NCBI GenBank assembly: GCA_964036045.1
Contig: OZ038381.1
Coordinates: 63,550,242 to 63,614,241, forward strand
Source: Eutreptiella sp. 'Long Island Sound 2002'
Lineage: Eukaryota > Euglenozoa > Euglenophyceae > Eutreptiales > Eutreptiaceae
DNA length: 64,000 bases
Reading direction: 5' to 3'
Shown: piece after piece, positions 41,808-51,929 of the stretch
Numbering within the stretch: the first letter of the stretch is position 1
Layout: the number at the start of each line of letters is the position of its first letter
Made by a program: the position numbers and the translations under genes
Notes under the pieces: model-generated
The model's database searches: none
Told to the model about the DNA's origin: nothing
Seen by the model: the letters and a program-made list of their open reading frames with translations, nothing else

Positions 41808-43169
41808 CTATGGGTGCCTCCCCTCACTTGGGGCCCCGCCGTGCCCTCTTGCCTGAGTGCCCCTTGGTGTCCTTTGCCCTCCCCTTGCCCTTGTCCTTCC
41901 CCTTCCTGGTGTGGTGGTGGCGGGAGGGGCGGTATGGGGAGGGGGCTCCGGTGGCCCAGGCCTGGGGGTGGGTGGCCTGGAGCCATTGTCGCAGGGCTGG
42001 GGGGGGGGGTAGGGGCGGCGGAGGCCCTGGACCACATCGCGGAGGAGGGCCTCCCATGCCGCTTGCGGCATGATGGCCTCCGGGGCGGCCTCGTTGGGGT
42101 CGGCGGGGGTGCGGGTTAACATCTCCTCGAAGGTATGCACCATGTGCACCCCATCTTGCCTTCCCGCTCCCCCGGCCCACTTCACCCAGCGGCTGAGCTC
42201 CTGCAAAGCGGGGGCAGACCAGCAGGCGAGGTGGGCGGGGGCCTGGGGGGGGGAAGTGTCCATGCCTGGGGTCCTGGAGCGGCGGGGGGGGGACGTGGAC
42301 CTATGGTGGTGGTTGGGGTGGCGGTGCCCGGGGGAGTGGGAGCAGCGGAGGCGGGGGTGTGGGGTGGAGGATGGGTACGAGCAGAGGGGGGGAACGGGTG
42401 GGGGAGGTTGACATGGGGCGGCGTTGGCGTGCTTGGTGGCGTCCGGGGGAGCGGGATTGGTGGTGGCGGGGGCTGGGGGTGGTGGATGGGTACGGGCGGC
42501 GGGCGGAGCGGGGAGCTTGGCGGGGCCTTTGGGGAGAGGGGGAGGTGGACGTGGGGCGGTGGTGGCGTGCCTGGCGGCGCCGGGGGGAGCAGGAGCGGTG
42601 GTGGCGGGGGCTGGGGGTGGGGGTCTTGTATGGCCGGAGGGGGGAGGGGGAGGTGGACATGGGGCGGCCCTGGCGCTCTTGGTGGCGTCTGGGGGAGCGG
42701 GAGCGGCTGGCTCCCAGGGGGTTGTGGTGGCACCTGGGGGAGCGGGAGCGGCGCGAGTGGGTGGTTGGGGCGCGGTGGCGGTGTGGAGAGTGTGGGCGCC
42801 GGGGGCGAGTGTGCCGTGCGGGGGGGGAGCGGAAGCGCAGCCTTTTGCGGGACCGGGCCTCATTGCTCGAGTCGGGCCAGTAAGGAGGCGTCGGCGGGTC
42901 CTGGGGGGCTTTGCGTGGTGCCGCCTGGTACTGGGGGGGGGGGGTCCCTCGTCGTCCATGGATCCGCCACGTAGGTTTGTGGTGGCGGCAGCGGCTGGTG
43001 GTATGGGTCGCGTGACTGTCCTTGGCAGGGTTGGGCCCGGGGGGCCCCTTTCGGCGTGAATGTGGTGGCCGGGGGATACGGTTTCTGGTATGGGGGGGGT
43101 GGCTGGTACGGGGGGGGTGGCCCCTGGTGGTAGGTGGGGTATGCGGGTGGAACGCTTGGTGGCTGCCAT
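41808..43169 (-). CDS. Element D third ORF, C-terminal part: Pro-rich tandem repeat and MPQAAW domain
   Basis: This 453-codon frame is dominated by proline, alanine and threonine. Its middle is built of imperfect repeats of about 40 residues with the core RPPPPAPATT-x-PAPP-x-AT, seen three or four times (about 42.45-42.85 kb). It then becomes ordered: ALQELSRWVKWAGGAG, MVHTFEEMLTRTP, IMPQAAWEALLRDVVQGL. The last phrase is nearly identical in element A. The frame ends about 65 residues later in basic, Gly/Arg/Pro-rich text. It follows the C48-like frame through a Pro/Ser-rich linker in shifting frames, so ORF3 is not fully intact. Confidence 0.5.
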   Translation of the reverse strand: MAATKRSTRIPHLPPGATPPVPATPPIPETVSPGHHIHAERGPPGPTLPRTVTRPIPPAAAATTNLRGGSMDDEGPPPPSTRRHHAKPPRTRRRLLTGPTRAMRPGPAKGCASAPPPHGTLAPGAHTLHTATAPQPPTRAAPAPPGATTTPWEPAAPAPPDATKSARAAPCPPPPPPSGHTRPPPPAPATTAPAPPGAARHATTAPRPPPPLPKGPAKLPAPPAARTHPPPPAPATTNPAPPDATKHANAAPCQPPPPVPPLCSYPSSTPHPRLRCSHSPGHRHPNHHHRSTSPPRRSRTPGMDTSPPQAPAHLACWSAPALQELSRWVKWAGGAGRQDGVHMVHTFEEMLTRTPADPNEAAPEAIMPQAAWEALLRDVVQGLRRPYPPPQPCDNGSRPPTPRPGPPEPPPHTAPPATTTPGRGRTRARGGQRTPRGTQARGHGGAPSEGRHP

Positions 43170-44294
43170 CCCATTCGCTGTTGCTGTTCTTGGACGGGGG
43201 GTTGTGGCCCGGTGGGGTAGGGTGGTGGGCAGTGGTAGTCGTGGGGTTGGTGTTGGTGGTGGTGGTGGTGAAGCCGCTGGTGGTGGTGGTGTTGGTAGTG
43301 GTGGGGTTGGTGTTGCAGGTATGGCCCTTGGACCCCTTGTTGGTTTTCCAGTCCCCTATGTGGGGTTGGAGGGTTGGGCATCATGCGCAGCCCCTGGGGC
43401 TGCACTATGTGGTGGGCAGGGGGGGCGGGTCGGGGTCCGGGCTTGACGGTACCGGTGGTCGAGGGGTCCCACGTCCCTTGGTCCGTTTGGCCGGCGGTGG
43501 TGGTGGTTTCCGGGGGGTGGATGACGGGGCGCTTGGTGACGGGGATGTGGACGAGGGTTTGGACGGGGTCGTGTTGGATGGCCGCCTCTGCGGTGGTGGT
43601 GGCTCCCGGTTGGAGGGGGGCGTGGGTTGTGGTGGGTCGGGGGTCCTGGCTTGGGTGAGGGTTTGGGTTAGAACGGTGTCGGTTGGGTTTGTGTCGTTGC
43701 GTTTGTGGTGTTGTGTGTGCTTGCTTGGGCGCCGGCTTGGTTTTGGGGTCGGGTTTGGGGTTGGGGTCCGGTTCCAGGTTGAGGAGGACCTCTGTCTGGA
43801 GGTGTGAGGGCGCCTATGTCGGGTCGGGGGTCTTCCCGGTGCGTTGCCGTGTTGCCTGAGTCGCCTGTGTGGGGGTCGGGGGGTCTTTGCGTGCGGCCGC
43901 GGCTTTGGCTTTTGCCGTGGCCTTGAGGATGAGGGCGGCGGGGAGGGGGGGGTCGGAGGATGAGGTGGAGGAGGTGGATGAGGCTGAGGATGAGGGGGAG
44001 GTGGTGGACGCGGGTTGGGCTGTGATGCGAGCGGGCTTGTGGGCGGCGGCGTCTGCTGCGGCCACGGCGCGGAGGATGGAGGGCATGTCCTCGGGCTGTA
44101 GGTTGGGGGCGGGCGGCTGGGGGGGGCCGGTCGTGACCTGGCGGCCCGGCGGGCCGATCTGGTCGGCAGAGGCGGAGGAGGAGGGCACGGGGCTGTGGCC
44201 TTCTCCTTCTGGGCTTGGCTGGCCCGGGGTCCTGCAATGTGTGAGGTTGTGTGGGTTGGCGTCTGCGGGGGGGAACAGTTCGCGTGGGCTGCAT

Positions 44295-45790
44295 TCAGGG
44301 GCCGGGGGGGGTGGGCCTGGGTCTTCTGGCGTGTGTTTGGGGGGCGTGGGCGGGCCACTGGGTGGGGTCGGCGTGCCGCGGGGCGCAGGGGTTCCTCTCG
44401 GTGGGTGTGTGCGGGTTGTCGAGTGTGGGGGGTGGTGAGGGGTGTCCGGCGGGTGGGTGTGTGGCGGGCGTGTGCTGGTGTTCGGGCGGGTGGGGGAGGC
44501 CCGTGTCGCGGGGCCCGGGGGTGCGCGCAATGGTGGGCATGTCTGGGTCTCCGGGTGAGCAGCGAGAGGGGAGGGGCATGGGCGGGGATTGTGCGGTGGG
44601 GTGTGTTGTGTCTGTGTATTTGTCCGCTCGCCGCGGCGCGCTTGCGTGGCCAGTTGTAGGCCGGGGGGTTTGGAGAAGAAGCTTGCCGTCTTCTGCTGCT
44701 GCGGCAAGGATTTCGCAGACGAGCTTGCGTATCTGGTGGACCTCTTGGTCAGTGGTGGGAAGGGGGTATGCTAGCTTTGGGCTAAGACCCACGCAGCTGA
44801 GGACCCTGTGGATGGCGTGGTACCCGCAGGTGAGGGATTGCTGCTGTCTGGGGGGGGGGTTGGGCCGCGTGTCCGGGCCCGCCTCGACTTGTGTGTGGGC
44901 GGTGGGGATGGCCCAAATCCAGGGCACGGTCCCCGTGGGTGGCCAGCGGCGCTGGATCCAGTGGGTCAGGCAGAGCATGGTCAATCCCAGGTGGTAGCCC
45001 GCCTTCCCTGAGGTGAATTGGGCCAGGGCGGGAGCTGGGGGCCTGTCCCCTGGCTGGAGGACGCCCCTGAGGACCCTGTGCTGGGTGGTGGGGTCCCCTA
45101 CTGCCCCTGCTGGGGCGGTCCCTGGGGCGAGCATGGTGTCTGTCCCTTTGACGAGCCATTGCGGGCCGGGGGACGTAGCCGTAGCGGCTATCACGTAGTA
45201 GTGCCCGCGCTCGAGGACTGTAACCCAGACCTCCAGCGGGGGGTGGTCACTGTCTGTAGGTGGGGGGGGGAGGTCGTCGTCTGGGGTGCAGAGGCCGGCG
45301 GCGCGGAGGGCGGTGTCGCGGGTTGGTGCGGTGGCCTGTTCCCACTGCTCCGGGCGGTTCGGGTCCGCTTGGTGGTCCTTCTCCGCTGGGGCCCGTCGTA
45401 GGCGTACGGTCCCTCGACGCGTGACGTTGATGATGGTGTTGTGTGTCAGGGCCTGGTCCCACTCCATGGGGGGGATCCAGACGTGCTGGCCCTGGGTGTG
45501 TTTGCGGGCTCGCCAGAGTACGAGGTCTACGATGGTCTCGTGGAGGCCGTTGCCTGGGGTGGTCTGGTCTCGGAGGGCTTTGACGGTGAGCTTGGTCCAG
45601 TCCTCTTGTAGGCGGTACCAGCCCAGGGGGGTGGTCGGGGCCCTCCCTTGGAGGGTTGCTCGGAGGAGGTCGGGGTCGCAGATGGTGGCCAGTGTGAGGG
45701 GGGGGTGCCCCAGGTCTGGGGTGGGTGGGCTGGATGGGTTGCTGGGGTCTTGCGCGTCTACGTCGACGTATGGTTGGCCCTGGTTGGGCT
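44295..45790 (-). CDS. Element D third ORF: Ulp1/C48-like cysteine protease domain
   Basis: The frame is open from about 45790 without an ATG until 45467. In order it reads WYRLQEDWTKLTVKAL, GLHETIVDLVLWRARK and QHVWIPPMEWDQAL, then LEVWVTVLERGHYYVIAATA (His codon 45203-45201) and WLVKGTDTMLAP (Asp codon 45140-45138). The core ends with PRQQQSLTCGYHAIHRVL (Cys codon 44828-44826, with Gln six and five residues before it). The series His-Tyr-Tyr, Thr-Asp-Thr, Gln-x4/5-Cys-Gly is the layout of Ulp1/SENP-type C48 peptidases, which cleave SUMO or related tags. All catalytic positions are present. It starts right after ORF2 ends (45911), so it belongs to the same element. OTU or another CA-clan fold is the alternative. 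Confidence 0.6.
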
Positions 45791-45910
45791 CGGCCGCGCT
45801 GGGAGGTGCCAGGTGGCTTCTTGGGTGAGAGATGGGCTTCGGGGCGCTGTGGTGGTGTCTTGGAGGCCTGCGGATGGAGATTTGGGGGCGTGTGCGGGGC
45901 GCGGAGTGGG

Positions 45911-46759
45911 TTAGTGGACGTTTGGGTCATGCACGGCATGGTAATGGATGAGACGCTGCATGTGTTCCCTGGCAGTGGGGTTGGTGAGTTGCTCCGCATG
46001 TGTTAACAGGAGGTGTTTGCGGTGTACCATTTGGGCCGCTGCTCTGCGGATTGCTTCTAGCTGGAGGTGCGCTGCTGCCTCCATGGGGCTTTCCGTGTGT
46101 TCGGTGAGGTGTCGGTGCAGGGCCTGTGTCACCGCCCCTCTCATGGTGGCTTCTTTGACCAGGGGATCCCGGAAGAGGTGTTCGCTGGCCTGGTGTGCGT
46201 GGCTTTGGGTTGGCCATCCTTCGTGTTGTTGTAGGGTTTCCGCCCGGGACCAGCCCACTAGCGTGTCCCTGCCTGTATGGAGGGGGCATTTCTTGAAGTG
46301 TTCCCAGTCCTCCGGGGTGGTGTGGTCGCACGGGCAACAGGTGTGTTCTTCGGAGACGTGGATGTGTTTGCGGGCGAGCCATCTGGCGACCCTGGTGAGG
46401 AATGGTAGTTGCTCCCTGAGGAGCTGGATGCGTTGTTTTTGGAGGCCGGCTGGGATGTTTGCTGGGCGCAGCGCTGAGTGGTAGAGGGGGATTTGCAGTC
46501 TGTCCTGGAGCTCCTGGATGTGCGCCCGGCTGTCTGCGTCGCCGAGCATGCGGGCGAGACGTTGCATGGGGTTGGGGTAGTGGTATGCTCTGTCGTGGGA
46601 GGAATAGGGGGCGTCCTCTGGTACCCAGTCCGGGGTCTGACGGGGTTCGAGTACGGGGTATGTGTTGGAGGTGTGTGTGGTTTCGGCCGAGGTCAGCGAT
46701 CTGGAGGGCTGGTAGGTGCGTTGTGCGCTGGTGTACTGCCTGGTTGTCGACCTTACCAT
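45911..46759 (-). CDS. Element D ORF2, last part: CCHC finger and C-terminal helices
   Basis: This 282-codon frame continues from RNase H after a frameshift near 46700. It reads TPDWVPEDAPYSSHDRAYHY, then helices, then EEHTCCPCDHTTPEDWEHF and KKCPLH, a C-x2-C-x9-H-x3-C finger (the first C of CC counted). Further helices (ASEHLFRDPLVKEATMRGAV) reach the stop after DPNVH. It is the direct counterpart of 36.5-37.24 kb in B. Frameshift apart, no residue of the finger is missing. Confidence 0.85.
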   Translation of the reverse strand: MVRSTTRQYTSAQRTYQPSRSLTSAETTHTSNTYPVLEPRQTPDWVPEDAPYSSHDRAYHYPNPMQRLARMLGDADSRAHIQELQDRLQIPLYHSALRPANIPAGLQKQRIQLLREQLPFLTRVARWLARKHIHVSEEHTCCPCDHTTPEDWEHFKKCPLHTGRDTLVGWSRAETLQQHEGWPTQSHAHQASEHLFRDPLVKEATMRGAVTQALHRHLTEHTESPMEAAAHLQLEAIRRAAAQMVHRKHLLLTHAEQLTNPTAREHMQRLIHYHAVHDPNVH

Positions 46760-48533
46760 TTCCGTATTGGTGTCTGTGGGACTCTTGTTTCACGATGTGG
46801 AATTGGACGTAGGGGGGAAGGCTGCGAAGGGCGTTCCAGAGCAGCAGTGCCGGGGTGCCGAGGCTCGCCGCGCAGGCTTTGTGAAGTGGTTGCCTTGCTA
46901 TGCGGAGGAGCAGGTGGGTGTCGACAGTGGCGTCTACCACAAACCAGACCCGGACGATGTGCGGGAGGTGGACGGGTAGGTGGGCCGCGATCTCGGTGAT
47001 GGCGTCGGCCATGGCCCCTAGCTCCCCGTGGGAGGAGGCCCCATAGGTGGTGTGGCCCGTGTGGTGGTCCATGTGGTAGTGTCCCCCGGTGTGGGTTAGC
47101 TGCAGGGTGGCCCCCCCGGTGATGGGCGTGAGGGCGGATTCGCCTGAGGCGTCGGTGAAGAAGAGCCGGTCCGCCGGTGATGGTTGTGGGAGGCGGCATG
47201 GGTTCGTTGGCGGGTAGGCGTATATGGCGAGGTCCGTGGCGAGGTGGGCTACTGGGGTTGTGGGCTGCAGGATGGGGGTGGCGTACACCCCTATTCCTTC
47301 GGAGATGATGTGTTTCGCTTGGGGGGACAGGGCTATGAGTCCCTGCTCCGGCTGTCCTTGTGTGAGGTAGGAGTAGATGTAGTGGAGGATGTAGGCTGTG
47401 TCTGGGCTTAGGTCGTGGCATGTGAGGGTTTGTGTTCGGTGCACCGGTGTGTGGCAGGAGTGGTGGAGCGGATAGTAGGGGTGCTCGTGCTTGCCCGTTC
47501 TGCCTGGCTCGTACATGCTGTAACGGATGGCGACCCCTGTCGGGCGGGGGCGGGGCCATGTGGGTGTAGTGGTGAAGAGCCATTTGGGCGCGTGGTCGGG
47601 GTTCCACGCTACCGTGGGGTTTATGTCGGTGCAGTGGAACCATGGGGCTACCCAGGCGTAGGCCTGTCGTGGTAGGTGGGTTGTGGGGTGGGTGTGGTGG
47701 CATGCTATGAGGTGTAGTACGGGCCATGGTGGGGTTGGTGCCTGGGGGTCACAGGCCCAACATGTGTGTGGCATGCTCTGGGAGTCATGGGGGACCCGTG
47801 GTAGGTCTCGGGCGGTCATGTGGTGTTTCGGTATGCGACATTTTGCCCCATGGTGGATGACGGTGGTCTGCGTGGGTTCGGCTTCATTCAGGGCCAGTAG
47901 TAGGCTTAGTGGTCGGACTGGGCCCGTCACCGGGGGGACGGGTTCGTGACTCGAGCCGGTGGGTGCGTAGGGCGGTGTCACTGGGATGGGTCGGGGGTGT
48001 TGCTTTTTGAACTCTCGGCAGACTGCTTGCATGTCTTTGCTTTCCGGCAGACTGTGTCCCGCTGCTCGTGCCGTCTGCGTGAGGTACTGGTGGAAGAGGC
48101 GGTATTGAGGCCATTGAGGAAGCTGTAGAAAGGGGGTGTGGTGTGCCCCGCTGTGGTGCAGGACCCGCATTTGGGGGAGGGTGACGTATACTACGGTGAT
48201 GGAGGCCCCGACAAGGTCTTTGGTGTGGATGGTGCCCTTAGGGTGATGGTGGAGGTCCCCGCAGAGGACCGCTAGAGGCCCTTTATCTGGGCACGTGTGG
48301 TTGGTGAGTATGGCGTGGTGTGGGGATGGCCGGAGAAGCTGCAGGTGGTTCCACAGGCGCGTGTTCATGTCGTTTGGCATGTCCGTCTGGTGGAGTACCC
48401 AGCGCGGGCATGTGTTGCGGGCCCGTTGTGCGGCTTGGAGGCTGAGTGTGGTGACCTCGCGGACCTCCTGTGAGTGGTTGTGGGTCATGCGGTGAAGGAG
48501 GAGGGCGGTGTGTCTGGTGTAGGCCGCTTTCAC
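46700..48533 (-). CDS. Element D ORF2: post-RT linker and RNase H
   Basis: The frame opens at 48533 (VKAAYTRHTALLL) and is open for 868 codons, but only about the first 620 carry sense. Landmarks are NHSQEVREVTTLSLQAAQRA, LPQMRVLHHSGAHHTPF, CWACDPQAPTPPWPVL (CxxC linker) and the RNase H residues. These are FFTDASGES (about residue 459), SSHGELGAM (about 500), WFVVDATVD (about 531) and GNGKVDNQ (about 592). All four acidic positions are there. A frameshift after SDPGLG moves the sense reading to the frame 46759-45911; the rest of this frame is Pro/His-rich nonsense. Confidence 0.88.
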
Positions 48534-48631
48534 CTCGTCCCCTATGGCGTTCCCATAGTGGGGCCATGCCGCTCGGATGGCGCGGGTGGGTATGGAGGTG
48601 GGCCAGCCCCCGTGTGCTGCTCATGCCTTGG

Positions 48632-50575
48632 TCACGGCGCGTGTGGCCGGCTGGAGGGCATGGTGGGGTGCGTCAGGTGGAGTGCTTGGAAGCCTATGGA
48701 GGCGTTCAAGACCCCGGTGAGGTAGTACGCCAGGCTCTGGTGGGACAGGGAGAGGGCCTTGGTGGTCGGGGACGCATATCTGGGGAGATGGGCGAGGTGT
48801 GATTGCAACTTGGGAGGGAGGGTGGCGTCCTCAGGGTTGGCGGCCTGGATTACCCCCAGGTGGGTGGTGGTTGTCATGACTTGCATGGGGGACCCTTGTG
48901 GCCCTAGGGTGGGAGGTGTGGCAGACCCCTTGATCATGGCCACTGACTCTGTGGGGTGGACGATGAGGTTGTTGTGGGAGAGGTAGGTGACGGTCACGTA
49001 CAGTAAGTCATTGGCCTGTTGGGTGACCGATGGCCCGGGGTCCGGGGCATGGGGTTCGTGTTGGGTGTGCGCGACCGTGAGGTTGGTGTCGTCCGCAAAG
49101 CCTACCAGGGGGGAGAGGAGGGGGTAGGGTGCGTAGGCCGGGTAATCCTGCTCGATTGCGAGGGCCAGGGGGAGCGTCACGAGAAGGTACAGGAAGGGGC
49201 CCTCTGCTCCTCCTTCGGGGACCCCGCTACCTGGCTCCAGGAAGGGGGTGAGGCCTGCTCCAGTGCGGACCGTGTATTTGCGGGTGCGGATGTAGACGGA
49301 GGCGAAGTTGAAGAAGGGGAGGCCTAGGCGTTTCCACACCGCTTCTAGAAGGAGCCAGGGGGTGTTCGGGAAGGCTCCTCTGACGTCGAGGGAGGCGATG
49401 ATGCGGTCCACTGGGTCCATGTCGGCGATGGTGTCCTGGAGGAAGATGGCCTCGTGTGGGGACCGGCCTGGGATGGCCCCCCAGAAGCTGGCTGGTATGT
49501 GGGGGTCCAGGTGGGGGCGGATGCGGCGTAGGAGGATGGTCCAGACGATTTTGACCTCCGTGACCGCACAGACTATGGGGCGCCAGTTGTCTGGGTTTGC
49601 CCAGTCCCCTTTTTTGTAGAGGGGGCGGACAACGTTTGCCCGGTCTGGCGGCAGGGGGGTCTGCCCCGTGACGATGTCCCTGAGGCGGTGGGCGAGGATG
49701 CGGGGGAGGTGGGCGGGGAGGTGGTAGTATGCATCCGCAGGGAGGCCGTCGTAGCCTGGGGTTTTGTGTTGCCGGAGACTGTGGATGGCCTTCCGGACTT
49801 CGTGGATGGTGAAGGGGCGCTTTTCCAGTTGCCTCCTCTGGGCGTGGTTGAAGACCCGAGGCAGGCGGTCGATTTTGGCCTGGGTGTCTGGGTCCAATGT
49901 GTTCTGGGTGGGCGTGTGTTGCCGGAGGAAGCTGTCTTGGGTGGCTTGGAGCACTGTGGCTGGGTCATTGGTGGCTGTGGCTGGGTCATTGGTGAGGGTG
50001 CCGTCCTCTTGCTGGACCGTGGTGATGCTGCGGTGGCCGGTGTCGGTCATGGCGTTGTTGAGGTGGCGGATGGCCTTGTAGGGGAGTTCATGTTGCGCAT
50101 ACCGTTCGTGTTCCTGGGCGATGCGCTGTTGCCTGTGGATGTGCCACCGCTGCAGGTCTGCCCCGATGTGGGCTATCTGCGTCCTGCAGTGGTGTATCTG
50201 GCGGCGGGTTTGGGGGGTGTCGGTGTGGAGGAGGGTCGCCAGTTGTTGCTTCGCATGCCTGAGGTCATGGAGCATGTCCCCTAGGGCCGTGGGTGGTTGG
50301 TCGTCGTCTGTGTGAGGCCGTTGCTGGAAGCCGCAGGCGACGGCGGCAGTGCGCATGGCTGTGAGTAGGTCGGTGGGGTCTGGTTGGATGCGCCAGGCGA
50401 GGTCTATGGCCCTGTGATATTGGGACCAGGCATGCTTGTCATGCAGTGGGGGCATCTTCAGGGGGGGTGGTAGGCTTTGGTCCGCATCCTCTGGGGGGCT
50501 GGGGGGAAGGTTGGGGATGGTGGGGCGGATGTGCAGGGGGCTATGGCCTGTGGGTCCCAGCGGGAGGGGTCCATA
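48632..50575 (-). CDS. Element D ORF2: reverse transcriptase
   Basis: From 50455 the 607-codon frame first gives a helical linker (MPPLHDKHAWSQYHRAIDL). The RT follows: VRPLYKKGDWANPDNWRPIV, FWGAIPGRSPHEAIFLQD, IASLDVRGAFPNTP (motif A, about residue 355), GVPEGGAEGPFLYLLV (motif B, about 411), VGFADDTNL (motif C, about 452), HLGVIQAAN and thumb helices to GFQALHLTHP. It is continuous in frame with the endonuclease upstream through one TGA (50578-50576). At its end a frameshift (about 48655) and a TGA (48623-48621) separate it from the linker frame. The RT itself has every conserved motif. Confidence 0.95.
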   Translation of the reverse strand, partial: YGPLPLGPTGHSPLHIRPTIPNLPPSPPEDADQSLPPPLKMPPLHDKHAWSQYHRAIDLAWRIQPDPTDLLTAMRTAAVACGFQQRPHTDDDQPPTALGDMLHDLRHAKQQLATLLHTDTPQTRRQIHHCRTQIAHIGADLQRWHIHRQQRIAQEHERYAQHELPYKAIRHLNNAMTDTGHRSITTVQQEDGTLTNDPATATNDPATVLQATQDSFLRQHTPTQNTLDPDTQAKIDRLPRVFNHAQRRQLEKRPFTIHEVRKAIHSLRQHKTPGYDGLPADAYYHLPAHLPRILAHRLRDIVTGQTPLPPDRANVVRPLYKKGDWANPDNWRPIVCAVTEVKIVWTILLRRIRPHLDPHIPASFWGAIPGRSPHEAIFLQDTIADMDPVDRIIASLDVRGAFPNTPWLLLEAVWKRLGLPFFNFASVYIRTRKYTVRTGAGLTPFLEPGSGVPEGGAEGPFLYLLVTLPLALAIEQDYPAYAPYPLLSPLVGFADDTNLTVAHTQHEPHAPDPGPSVTQQANDLLYVTVTYLSHNNLIVHPTESVAMIKGSATPPTLGPQGSPMQVMTTTTHLGVIQAANPEDATLPPKLQSHLAHLPRYASPTTKALSLSHQSLAYYLTGVLNASIGFQALHLTHPTMPSSRPHAP

Positions 50576-51142
50576 TCAGGCCTCCGCCCAGATGATGGTG
50601 GAGGGGTCGCCATAGCATACGTCGATGCGGGATGGGGCGGCATCTGTTTGGTGGGGGAAGTGGGATGGTTGGCCTTCGAAGTTGGCCGTCAGGTCCACGA
50701 GCCCCAGCATTTCGATGGTGACGCTGACTGCATGGTCCTGGGGTGTGGCCTGTCCCCCTCGGTCTGCCGGTGTGGGGGCGGCGTTCATGTCGCGGATGAT
50801 GATCGTGGGGGCGAGCATGGCCACCTGGCGCCATGCCTCGGCCAGGGCTTGGAGGAAGGGTTCCGTGGCGTCGCGGAAGGGGACGTGGGCGTCAATGACG
50901 TTGAGTTGCCATCCGTCCCCGACGGCCTCATAGACACCTAGCCTCCCTGGGACGCTGAGGTGGTGGACGAGGTGGACGTGGATGCCGGTTCGGGCGTACA
51001 GGGGGGTCCCCTTGTGCCAGTAGCATTTGTACGCTTTCCGGTCCGGGGTATATATGGGGGTGGTCTCTGGGGGGTCGTTGCGTTGTAGGCCTTGTTCCTG
51101 GAAGGTGAGGAGGTGGGGAACCCACCCCGGCCCCTGTGCCAT
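50576..51142 (-). CDS. Element D ORF2: AP-type endonuclease, one in-frame stop before the last motif
   Basis: The frame reads HLLTFQEQGLQRND (catalytic Glu), LNVIDAHVPFRDATEPF, TIIIRDMNAAP, then SRIDVCYGDPSTIIWAEA and TGA 50578-50576. Directly after the TGA the same frame continues YGPLPLGPTGHSPLH, which holds the last motif (catalytic His in TGH). The nuclease is thus split by one stop. Compared with B (VIIGDFN), the Gly before the catalytic Asp is Arg in D (IIIRDMN), a change at a position that is almost always Gly in this fold. The domain probably starts upstream of 51142 (ATVNLLDLNHPAVTY). Confidence 0.88.
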   Translation of the reverse strand: MAQGPGWVPHLLTFQEQGLQRNDPPETTPIYTPDRKAYKCYWHKGTPLYARTGIHVHLVHHLSVPGRLGVYEAVGDGWQLNVIDAHVPFRDATEPFLQALAEAWRQVAMLAPTIIIRDMNAAPTPADRGGQATPQDHAVSVTIEMLGLVDLTANFEGQPSHFPHQTDAAPSRIDVCYGDPSTIIWAEA

Positions 51143-51277
51143 CGGGAGCTCCTGGAGGGCGGTTGTGGTGTCCTTGGAGTATGTGACGGCCGGGTGGTTG
51201 AGGTCGAGGAGGTTGACGGTGGCCTCGGTGGGGGCGGGCCGGGGCTGTGGAGGCTTGTGCCCTCGGCCTCTGCTCCG

Positions 51278-51690
51278 TCACGGAGGGGGACTGGGGCTCG
51301 GGGACTTCTTGCCGGTTGGTGGGCGCTTGGGTAGGCGCGGCGGGGGGAGGCCTTGGCTCCACTCCGGGGGGAGCTCCCCAGTGTGTTTGGTGCCTCTGTG
51401 GGCTTTGTTCTCTTTGGTGCGGAGTCGGATGGGGTGGGTGCTGGTGAGATCCAGGGTGTAGCCTTCCGGCTTGTCCGGGGCGCTGCTGCCTTGGTCTAGC
51501 TCCCTTTGGCGGTGCCAGACCACCCGGATCTGTGGCCCCCCGTTGTCCCCCGGGTCGCGGAGGCGGTACTGGATCGTGCCCTCACACCAGATCCAGTCGC
51601 CTGTGTGGTCGTTGCGGAAGGGCTGCTGGACCTTCGCGCCCTTTTCAAATCCTGGGTACGCCTCGGGCGGGGGCGGTGCTGGTGGCCGGA
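51278..51690 (-). pseudogene. Element D: SH3/Tudor-like module upstream of the endonuclease
   Basis: On the minus strand, EAYPGFEKGAKVQQPF, NDHTGDWIWCEGTIQYRLR and GGPQIRVVWHRQREL form a strand-rich block of about 60 residues. A charged segment leads from it to the endonuclease. B has the same module at about 31.52-31.65 kb. The fold suggestion (Tudor/PWWP/Agenet-like) rests only on the G-A-K-V-Q ... W-x-x-G-T pattern. The reading frame changes twice between this block and the endonuclease. Confidence 0.4.
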
Positions 51691-51929
51691 GGGAGGATGA
51701 TCAGGATGCCTGGTCCGGTAGGGGCGGTGGTAATGATGGGAGGGAGGATGACGAGGATGCTTCGTCTGGGTTCGCCGGGTGGGTCGGGTGGGGTGCGGGG
51801 GGTCGGGAGGTCGCTTCTTTTTTTGGCTTGGTTGGGGGCGGGTGAGCCCCTTTTTCTTCTCGCTCGCTTGGGTGGGACTGGAGGTAGCGGGGCTGGGGGG
51901 GTGTGGGGTTTGAAGAAGGGGTGCGTTGC

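Noticed and set aside
45927-46700. C-terminal 250 codons of the 868-codon frame in element D
   Set aside because: After SDPGLG the frame becomes Pro/His/Arg-rich nonsense, while the conserved finger and helices are in the overlapping frame 46759-45911.
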